This document shows, one piece after another, positions 1 through 5,094 of a stretch of 5,094 bases of DNA (the stretch's first letter is position 1; every line of letters begins with the position of its first letter). The DNA is from a bacterium (GTDB lineage Bacteria; Verrucomicrobiota; Verrucomicrobiae; JAJYAR01), in assembly GCA_021779435.1 (NCBI GenBank), contig JAJYAR010000239.1, positions 1-5,094 on the forward strand. Reading direction: 5' to 3'. A program made the position numbers and the translations under genes. Under the pieces are notes generated by a model. It made no database searches, was not told the origin of the DNA, and worked only from the letters and a program-made list of their open reading frames with translations.

Positions 1-1224
1 GCCCAGATCACCGTCGAAGAGGCCATGGACAACTTCGACATGGCGGCGTTCTACGCAAATTTCATCCGCGACATTCGCGACGCGCAGGGCCAGGACGGAA
101 GCCTCGCCGACACCGTGCCGCTGCGCTATGGCGGACAGCCTTCAGACCCGGCCTGGGGCACGGCTTATCCGGAACTCTGCTGGCAGATGTGGCGCCACTA
201 CGGCGACCGCCGCATCCTCGAAGAAAATTACGACGGTCTCAAGAAATACATCGCCTTCCTCGGTACGCAAGCCAAGGGCGACGTGCTGAGTTACTACCAC
301 TACGGCGACTGGGTGCCCATCGTCCACACCCCGGCCGAGTTTGTCTCGGCGCTCTATTACCTGCACGACGTGAAGACGCTCGCCTCCTCCGCCGCCGTTT
401 TGGGCCACAACGCCGACGCGCGGATGTACGGCCAACTCGAGGACCGGATCCGCGCGGCCGTCCAGCAGAAATACTACGACGCCTCCACGGGCAACTACGC
501 CAACGGCACCCAGACCGCGGACGCCATGGCCATCGCAATGGGTTTGCCGGGACCGAAGGAACGCGGCCGCGTGGCGGGCAATCTCCAAAACGACATCGTC
601 TACTATCACGACACGCACATCACCACCGGCTTCATCGGCGTGCGCTACCTGCTGCCCGTATTAAGCGAAATCGGCCGTACGGACCTGGCGTACGAACTGG
701 CGGCGCAGACAAGCTATCCAAGCTGGGGCTACATGATCGCCAACGGCGCCACCACGCTGTGGGAGCTTTGGCAGCAAAAGGTGGGGCCGTCGATGAACTC
801 GCAGGATCATGCCATGTTCGGAAGCGTCGGCGCCTGGTTTTACGAAACGCTCGGTGGCATCGGCATCGCCCCGGATGGCGCCGGCTACCGCCATATCCGC
901 ATCGCGCCACATCCGGTGGAAGACCTGCGATGGGTAAACGCGAGCATCGGCTCGCCGCGTGGACGCATCGTGTCTTCATGCACGCGAGAGGCCGGCCGCG
1001 TCACGCTGGAGGTGACAATTCCGCCCGGGGCCGGCGCCGAAATCGCGATTCCGAACGAACTCGAAACGACGAAGTTCACCGTGACAGAAAGCGGCCACGC
1101 GGTTTGGCGGGACGGCCAATACGTGCCCGGCGACGAGGGAATCCATGGCGCGCGGATGCAGGGCGGCGAGGTCGTCTTCGACGCCTCCTCCGGCACGTAC
1201 CGCTTTACGCTCGAAGGCGAATAG
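1..1224 (+). CDS. Alpha-L-rhamnosidase, GH78 family (5'-truncated by the window edge)
   Basis: This is the C-terminal 407 residues of a glycoside hydrolase family 78 alpha-L-rhamnosidase, which by family knowledge removes terminal alpha-L-rhamnose from plant or microbial glycans and glycosides by an inverting mechanism. The reading frame is open from base 1, so the ATG at 25 is internal. The window-frame protein opens with AQITVEEAMDNFDMAAFY, the segment that follows the GWTGDAQ-like motif in this family, so the general-acid Glu region lies just outside the window. Visible are the (alpha/alpha)6-barrel motifs YGDW (101-104), HITTGF (206-211), YPSWGYM (239-245) and GATTLWELW (249-257). Glu255 (codon 763-765) is the likely catalytic base, followed by SMNSQDHAMFGSVGAWFY. 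A C-terminal beta-sandwich domain starts near YRHIRIAPHP (about residue 295) and runs to the TAG stop. The gene converges on the kdp cluster with a 5-base gap. Secretion and exact substrate cannot be judged without the N-terminus. Confidence 0.93.
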   Translation, partial: AQITVEEAMDNFDMAAFYANFIRDIRDAQGQDGSLADTVPLRYGGQPSDPAWGTAYPELCWQMWRHYGDRRILEENYDGLKKYIAFLGTQAKGDVLSYYHYGDWVPIVHTPAEFVSALYYLHDVKTLASSAAVLGHNADARMYGQLEDRIRAAVQQKYYDASTGNYANGTQTADAMAIAMGLPGPKERGRVAGNLQNDIVYYHDTHITTGFIGVRYLLPVLSEIGRTDLAYELAAQTSYPSWGYMIANGATTLWELWQQKVGPSMNSQDHAMFGSVGAWFYETLGGIGIAPDGAGYRHIRIAPHPVEDLRWVNASIGSPRGRIVSSCTREAGRVTLEVTIPPGAGAEIAIPNELETTKFTVTESGHAVWRDGQYVPGDEGIHGARMQGGEVVFDASSGTYRFTLEGE

Positions 1225-1229
1225 CCAGA

Positions 1230-2324
1230 TCAGCGCCGGTGCCGCTCGGCGACGACCGTGACTTGAATCGTGCGCGCCAGCCGCACCACGCGATGCACCA
1301 GATTCAGTCCAACCGGCAACTGGAAGCGCGAGTAACGTGGGCGCGCGAGGAAGAGTTGCGTGATCTGATTCAGCCCGGCGAATTCCACCAGAGCCTTGGC
1401 GGGATCTGCGCCGGTGAGCACTCGCGTCTCCACGTGCAGGTTCCGCGCGAAGTTCAGATGGCGTTCCACGGCCTCGCGCTCGGCGTGCGGCAGGCTCTCG
1501 ATCCCCGGAGGCGGGCAGACGGCGACCGCGACGCAAGGGCCTCGCAGATGATCCGCGATGCGCTTGCCGCGCCGGATCAGCTCGGCCGAAGACGGATCGG
1601 CGGTGATATGAATCAGCAGCCGTTCGGACGATTCCTGCGCCGCCTGCGCGCCTTCGCCGGCTGAGGGCGCCTGCCGCGTGTCCACCTCGTGCGCCGTCTG
1701 GCGGAGTGCAAGCTCGCGGAGCTCCGCCAGGTGCGATTCCTGGAAGAAATTCTCCATCGCCCGGCGCGCCTTGTCCGGAGCGTAGACGGCGCCGCGCTCG
1801 AGGCGGTTCAGCAGCGCCCGCGGCGTGACGTCCACCATCACCACCTCCGCCGCATTCGCCAGCACCCAGTCCGGAATGGTCTCGCGCACTCGCACGCCGG
1901 TAATCTGCCATACCTGCCCGTTCAGGCTTTCCAGGTGCTGAACATTGACGGTCGTATAGACATTGATGCCGGCTTCAAGAAGAACCTCGACGTCCTGCCA
2001 GCGCTTGGCGCGTTCGGAGCCGGGTACGTTCGTATGAGCGAGTTCGTCCACCAGGCACACCTCGGGCCGCCGGGCAAGAATGGCCTCTGTATCCATTTCC
2101 TCGAAAGTCGCGCCGCGATACTCGACGCGGCGGCGTGGCACCAGCGGCAGTCCCTCCGCTTTTGCGATTGTGTCCAGGCGCCCGTGAGATTCGAAGTATC
2201 CGGCAACGACGTCCAGGCCGCGCCGCAGCAGTTCCTGGCCCTGGCTCAGCATCTCATAGGTCTTGCCGGAGCCGGCCGCATAACCGAGAAACACCTTCAG
2301 TTCGCCCCGGGAAACTTCTGTCAT
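1230..2324 (-). CDS. KdpD-like N-terminal NTPase/Usp protein without histidine kinase (copy 2, canonical NTPase signatures)
   Basis: This 364-residue soluble protein matches only the N-terminal sensory half of the osmosensitive K+ sensor KdpD. The KdpD/NTPase domain (about 5-215) has the Walker A-like GYAAGSGKT (14-22), FESHGR (44-49, the ETHGR position), VDELAHTN (92-99), PGS and KRWQDVE (107-113), and VNVQHLESLN (126-135). A Usp-like domain fills about 235-360. KdpD's four membrane helices (DUF4118), GAF, HisKA and HATPase domains are absent, and a TGA follows directly after RHRR. The frame is open 64 codons further upstream, inside the preceding gene, but that extension is low-complexity shadow sequence. 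The ATG at 2324 puts MTEVSRGELKVFLG directly before Walker A, as in the family. Only a weak GAG precedes it, and the gap to the preceding stop is 7 bases, so translational coupling is likely. The Usp end is unusual: FLARPRYSRF stands where KdpDs usually have an I(V/I)xG(R/K)P-type motif. Role is inferred: ATP- or ligand-dependent regulator of Kdp. It cannot act alone as a sensor kinase. Confidence 0.88.
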   Translation of the reverse strand: MTEVSRGELKVFLGYAAGSGKTYEMLSQGQELLRRGLDVVAGYFESHGRLDTIAKAEGLPLVPRRRVEYRGATFEEMDTEAILARRPEVCLVDELAHTNVPGSERAKRWQDVEVLLEAGINVYTTVNVQHLESLNGQVWQITGVRVRETIPDWVLANAAEVVMVDVTPRALLNRLERGAVYAPDKARRAMENFFQESHLAELRELALRQTAHEVDTRQAPSAGEGAQAAQESSERLLIHITADPSSAELIRRGKRIADHLRGPCVAVAVCPPPGIESLPHAEREAVERHLNFARNLHVETRVLTGADPAKALVEFAGLNQITQLFLARPRYSRFQLPVGLNLVHRVVRLARTIQVTVVAERHRR

Positions 2325-2331
2325 GGCCGGC

Positions 2332-3414
2332 TCAATGCGGGAACACCCGCACGTCGATGCCATCGGCGGCGCGCACGAATTTGTCCACCGGCCCGCCGAA
2401 TATGCGAGTCCAAAAGCCCTCGCGAAAACTGTGGCCGACGAAGATTTGCGTGATGCCGCGCTCGCGGGCGAAGCCCATGATGGCGTGGATCGGGTCCTCG
2501 CCGTGCAGAATCTCAATCTGCGCGCGCGCCTCGCGAGCCACAGAAAGGTTAGCCTCCAGCCTCCCGCGGTTCTCCGCCGATAACTCGTCCTGCTCCACGT
2601 AGCACGCGAACAGTTCGCCGTGAAACCGGTCCGCGTTCCGCCTCCCGCTTGCGATCATCGGTTCGACGTTGGCGCGCGGCGTCACGCAGACCAGGATTCG
2701 CTCCTGCGTGCCCCAAAGGTTCTCGATACCATGACGTTCAAGATAATCTTCTAATTGCTTGTCGACGACGTCGGCCGCCAGCACCAGGGTCAGTTCCCGC
2801 AGCACGGAGAGCCGTTCTTGCGTCTGCGGGCCGAGAGATTCCTGTAGGGACGGCTGCTCCGGCGGTGCATCGACGATCACAATCTCGTCGGCCCCGCTCA
2901 AGAAGCTCTTAGGGATCGTATCCGTAACCGCCTTGCCCGTCAGCGCCTCCACCTGCTCACGCATTTCGGCGATGTACTGCAGGTTCACAGACCCGATCAC
3001 CGAGATGCCCGCCCTGAGAATCTCCTCGCAATCCTGCCAACGCTCCGCGTTCCCGCTTCCCGGAGGGTTCTTGAAGGCCAGCCCATCGACGACGACCACT
3101 TCGGGATGCCGCCGCAGAATCGCCGGCACGTCCATCGCGGACTGCCCCTTGATCGTTCGCATCGGGATGGCCTCAAGGCCGGCCAGCAACGAATCCACGT
3201 CGCCGGGCCGCTTGTCCTGCACCGCGCCGATGACAACGTCCTGGCCGCGCTCCTGCCGCCGCCGCGCTTCATCGAGCATCCGGAACGACTTGCCGACACC
3301 GGAGGAATAGCCGAGGAACACTTTCAGCCGCCCGCGCCGGCTGAAGTCCTCTTCCGCTTCCACCTGCCGCAGGAGTTGTTCGGGATCGGGTCGCTTTACG
3401 GGAATATCGGGCAA
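2332..3414 (-). CDS. KdpD-like N-terminal NTPase/Usp protein without histidine kinase (copy 1, degenerate signatures)
   Basis: This 360-residue protein has the same truncated layout as its downstream neighbour: a KdpD/NTPase domain (about 28-225) and a Usp domain (about 237-358), with no membrane helices, GAF or kinase domains. The Walker A-like loop GYSSGVGKS (35-43) is intact, and ERWQDCEEIL (124-133) matches the family's RWQDVEELL. Other signatures have changed: VDGLAFKN (109-116) replaces VDELAHTN, QDKRP (66-70) replaces ETHGR, and VNLQYIAE (143-150) replaces VNVQHLES. The Usp C-terminus looks canonical: QIFVGHS (323-329), then GGPVDKFVR and IDVRVF. The chosen start is TTG at 3414, giving MPDIPVKRPDPEQLLRQVEA, an opening typical of KdpD proteins (RPDPxxLL). 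The kdpC stop lies 15 codons upstream in the same frame with no ATG or GTG between, so TTG is the best candidate, though an internal GTG is possible. A GAGGTG lies 11 bases upstream. Function is inferred: cytoplasmic regulator or partner of the Kdp pump, or of copy 2. Confidence 0.87.
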   Translation of the reverse strand: MPDIPVKRPDPEQLLRQVEAEEDFSRRGRLKVFLGYSSGVGKSFRMLDEARRRQERGQDVVIGAVQDKRPGDVDSLLAGLEAIPMRTIKGQSAMDVPAILRRHPEVVVVDGLAFKNPPGSGNAERWQDCEEILRAGISVIGSVNLQYIAEMREQVEALTGKAVTDTIPKSFLSGADEIVIVDAPPEQPSLQESLGPQTQERLSVLRELTLVLAADVVDKQLEDYLERHGIENLWGTQERILVCVTPRANVEPMIASGRRNADRFHGELFACYVEQDELSAENRGRLEANLSVAREARAQIEILHGEDPIHAIMGFARERGITQIFVGHSFREGFWTRIFGGPVDKFVRAADGIDVRVFPH

Positions 3415-3417
3415 AGT

Positions 3418-3432
3418 CGAGGAAACACCTCG
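3418..3432 (-). promoter_or_regulatory. Shine-Dalgarno-containing small hairpin before the TTG start of KdpD-like copy 1
   Basis: On the minus strand CGAGG (3432-3428), loop TGTTT and CCTCG (3422-3418) form a perfect 5-bp stem. The GAGGTG at 3431-3426, the only Shine-Dalgarno-like sequence before the TTG at 3414, lies in the 5' arm and loop. The arrangement would hide the ribosome site when folded and could make translation depend on ribosomes arriving from kdpC. A 5-bp stem is short and may be chance; a regulatory role is inference. Confidence 0.35.
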
Positions 3433-3459
3433 CGCAATTTCATTATCTTGTAATCGGCA

Positions 3460-4041
3460 TCAATGCTTCGGGAACCGCCGGTCGAGGTCGAGGTTTGTCT
3501 CGATTACATTGACGCGCGGCTCGCCCAGCAGGCCCGCCGCGCGGCCCGTGATGTGCTTTTCGATCAACTCGCGCACAGCCGCTTCCGGGGCCTGCCGCGC
3601 GGCGGCGATCCGGCCCGCCTCGAGCAGCGCGGACTCCGGACTCAAGTCCGGATCGAGACCGCTGGCCGAAGTCGTCAGCAGATCCGCCGGCAGCGGTCCG
3701 GTCGCCGACGGGTTCTCACGGCGGAACTGCGCCGCGGCGGCACGCACGCGGTCAATGAGCTTCGGGTTCGTCGGCCCAAGGTTCGATCCACCGGATGCCG
3801 TTGCATCGTAGCCGTCGTTGCCGGCCGCCGATGGCCGTGGCTGCAGATATTCCGGGCGGTGGAAATTCTGGCCGATCAAGGTCGACCCGATGACGGCGCC
3901 GCCGCTCCGAATCAGGCTGCCGTTGGCCTGGAACGGGAATAACGCCTGGCAGACGGCGGTGACCAATGCCGGATAAATCAGCCCGGTCAGGATCGTGAAG
4001 AGAGCAGTGATACGGAATGCGGGAGCGATCTGACGCCACAT
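3460..4041 (-). CDS. kdpC: KdpC, potassium-transporting ATPase subunit C
   Basis: KdpC is the single-span accessory subunit of the KdpFABC K+ pump. It is anchored in the inner membrane and needed for assembly and high-affinity nucleotide or ion use by the KdpA-KdpB core. The protein has 193 residues, close to the 190 of E. coli KdpC. One hydrophobic helix spans about 10-33 (ITALFTILTGLIYPALVTAV). Family motifs follow in order: GQNFHRPEYLQPRPSA (57-72), SGGSNLGPTNPKL (83-95), GLDPDLSPESA (128-138) and VNVIETNLDLD (177-187). The ATG at 4041 has a good AGGAG 6 bases upstream, lies 9 bases after the kdpB stop, and puts the membrane helix at the expected distance from the N-terminus. The gene is intact and ends at TGA (3462-3460). 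It is co-oriented with kdpB upstream and the two KdpD-like genes downstream. Confidence 0.97.
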   Translation of the reverse strand: MWRQIAPAFRITALFTILTGLIYPALVTAVCQALFPFQANGSLIRSGGAVIGSTLIGQNFHRPEYLQPRPSAAGNDGYDATASGGSNLGPTNPKLIDRVRAAAAQFRRENPSATGPLPADLLTTSASGLDPDLSPESALLEAGRIAAARQAPEAAVRELIEKHITGRAAGLLGEPRVNVIETNLDLDRRFPKH

Positions 4042-4047
4042 AATGAT

Positions 4048-4052
4048 CTCCT
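4048..4052 (-). promoter_or_regulatory. kdpC ribosome binding site overlapping the kdpB stop codon
   Basis: On the minus strand AGGAG (4052-4048) shares two bases (AG) with the TAG stop of kdpB (4053-4051) and lies 6 bases before the kdpC ATG. It is the clearest Shine-Dalgarno in the window. It fixes the kdpC start and implies translational coupling, which would keep KdpB and KdpC in equal amounts. Confidence 0.75.
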
Positions 4053-5094
4053 AAGCCAGTTTCAGCACGGCCAGCAGCCGGTCCAGCACCCAGATCCCGG
4101 GAAAAGGCGCCAGAAGCCCGCCAACGCCGTAAATAAGCAGGTTCCGGCGCAGCAGTCCAGCCGCGTCGCGCGGCTGATATTTCACCCCGCGCAACGCCAG
4201 CGGAACCAAAGCAATGATGATCAACGCGTTAAAAATGACCGCGGCCAGCACCGCGCTTTCGGGCGAGTGCAGCCGCATGATGTTCAGCCGGTCCAGGGCG
4301 GGATACGTTGCCGCGAACATCGCTGGAATAATCGCAAAGTACTTTGCAACATCGTTGGCGATGGAAAACGTCGTCAGCGCGCCGCGCGTAATAAGGAGCT
4401 GCTTGCCGATGGCCACCACCTCGATGAGCTTCGTCGGATCGCTGTCGAGGTCGACCATGTTGCCGGCTTCCTTCGCCGCCGTCGTTCCCGTGTTCATCGC
4501 CAGGCCGACGTCGGCTTGCGCCAGCGCCGGCGCGTCGTTGGTGCCGTCGCCGGTCATCGCCACAAGCCGCCCTTCGCCCTGCTCGCGCTTGATGAACTCG
4601 AGCTTGTCCTTCGGCGTCGCCTGCGCCAAAAAGTCGTCCACGCCGGCTTCGGAGGCAATCGCCGCGGCGGTCAAAGGATTATCGCCGGTAATCATCACGC
4701 TGCGAATGCCCATGGCCCGAAGTTGCGCGATGCGCTGCCGCATGCCGCCTTTCACGATGTCCTTCAGGTGAATCACGCCGAGCAAACGCGGGCCGTCTGC
4801 CACAGCGAGCGGCGTTCCGCCGGCCCTCGCAATGCGGTCGGAGATTTCAAGGAACGAAGCCGGCACGGAGCCGCCTTCCTGCTGGACGAAATTCGCGATC
4901 GCCTCCGTCGCGCCTTTCCGCAGCCGCCTGCCGTCGATGTCGACGCCGCTCATCCGCGTGTAGGCCGAAAACGGTACAAACCGCGCGTGCTGCTCGGCGA
5001 TCTCGCGGGAACGGAGCCCGTATTTTTCCTTCACCAGCACCACAACGGACCGGCCCTCCGGCGTTTCATCGGCCAGGCTTGACAACTGCGCGGC
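4051..5094 (-). CDS. kdpB: KdpB, potassium-transporting P-type ATPase subunit B (N-terminal part outside the window)
   Basis: This is the C-terminal 347 residues of KdpB, the ATP-hydrolysing subunit of the KdpFABC K+ pump (E. coli KdpB is 682 residues). The frame is open through base 5094 and begins [16 protein letters not shown], an internal KdpB segment, so the TTG at 5085 is not a start. The A-domain TGES loop and the phosphorylated DKTGT Asp lie outside the window. In window-frame numbering the sequence shows the nucleotide-binding-domain segment around RKGATEAI (59-66), [12 protein letters not shown] (106-117), MITGDN (134-139) and [10 protein letters not shown] (181-190) of the P-domain hinge, and [16 protein letters not shown] (211-226). 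Three C-terminal membrane helices follow at about 243-264, 281-301 and 316-338. SIANDVAK (244-251) carries the Asp and Lys equivalent to E. coli D583 and K586, known to couple transport to hydrolysis. All visible key residues are present, so the enzyme should be active. The gene ends at TAG, 9 bases before kdpC. Confidence 0.97.
   Translation of the reverse strand, partial: AAQLSSLADETPEGRSVVVLVKEKYGLRSREIAEQHARFVPFSAYTRMSGVDIDGRRLRKGATEAIANFVQQEGGSVPASFLEISDRIARAGGTPLAVADGPRLLGVIHLKDIVKGGMRQRIAQLRAMGIRSVMITGDNPLTAAAIASEAGVDDFLAQATPKDKLEFIKREQGEGRLVAMTGDGTNDAPALAQADVGLAMNTGTTAAKEAGNMVDLDSDPTKLIEVVAIGKQLLITRGALTTFSIANDVAKYFAIIPAMFAATYPALDRLNIMRLHSPESAVLAAVIFNALIIIALVPLALRGVKYQPRDAAGLLRRNLLIYGVGGLLAPFPGIWVLDRLLAVLKLA

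Noticed and set aside
1233..1251. Possible stem CGCCG...CGGCG near the 3' end of copy 2 as a terminator
   Set aside because: It lies inside the coding sequence, has only five paired bases with a GC-rich loop, and no T-run follows on either strand.
189..1664. Long + strand open frame of 491 codons overlapping GH78 and copy 2
   Set aside because: Its composition (Arg/His/Pro-rich) is that of a shadow frame in high-GC DNA, it spans two well-supported genes on opposite strands, and it has no recognisable domain.
976..1911. Minus-strand open frame of 311 codons across the GH78/copy 2 boundary
   Set aside because: It is an out-of-frame shadow, rich in Gly/Ala/Arg, with no motif, and it runs through the true ends of two genes.
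2325..2516. Extended start for KdpD-like copy 2 at 2516 (64 extra residues)
   Set aside because: The extra stretch lies wholly inside copy 1, is rich in Ser/Arg/Ala as expected of an out-of-frame GC-rich shadow, and has no family similarity. The ATG at 2324 gives the normal KdpD N-terminus just before Walker A.
4267..5082. Long + strand open frame antisense to kdpB
   Set aside because: It is an antisense shadow of a highly conserved coding sequence. Its His/Arg-rich composition follows from complementing Asp/Val/Ala-rich codons.
5083..5085. TTG at 5085 as start of kdpB
   Set aside because: The frame continues upstream to the edge with AAQ, and the sequence here corresponds to the middle of KdpB, so the gene is cut by the window rather than short.

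Overview
The window is GC-rich and almost fully coding. It reads as a chromosomal segment of a free-living Gram-negative-type bacterium. The GH78 rhamnosidase next to a kdp cluster with kinase-less KdpD-like genes is most reminiscent of Acidobacteriota (Solibacter/Bryobacter-like). That placement is inference from gene content and style; no rRNA or other marker gene is present.

Layout. Bases 1-1224 on the + strand hold the C-terminal 407 residues of an alpha-L-rhamnosidase (GH78) that begins before the left edge. It ends five bases from the end of a convergent minus-strand cluster that fills the rest of the window. Read in its own direction (right to left), that cluster is: the C-terminal half of kdpB (5094-4051, start beyond the right edge), kdpC (4041-3460), a KdpD N-terminal-domain plus Usp protein with no kinase (3414-2332, 'copy 1'), and a second, diverged protein of the same layout (2324-1230, 'copy 2'). 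Gaps between genes are 9, 45 and 7 bases, so a single transcript is likely. No stretch longer than 45 bases lacks a gene. I see no tRNA, rRNA, insertion sequence, CRISPR array or convincing rho-independent terminator.

How the genes work together. KdpB is the P-type ATPase subunit and KdpC the accessory subunit of the high-affinity K+ pump KdpFABC; kdpA and kdpF, if present, would lie beyond the right edge. In the classic operon kdpC is followed by kdpD, a sensor kinase made of a KdpD/NTPase domain, a Usp domain, four membrane helices, GAF, HisKA and HATPase, and then by kdpE. Here that place is taken by two soluble proteins of 360 and 364 residues that keep only the KdpD/NTPase and Usp domains. 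Neither a histidine kinase nor kdpE follows before the convergent rhamnosidase gene. The two copies have diverged in complementary ways. Copy 1 has lost the DELAHTN and ETHGR-type signatures but keeps a canonical Usp C-terminus. Copy 2 keeps the NTPase signatures but has an altered Usp C-terminus. This pair is the most interesting thing in the window.
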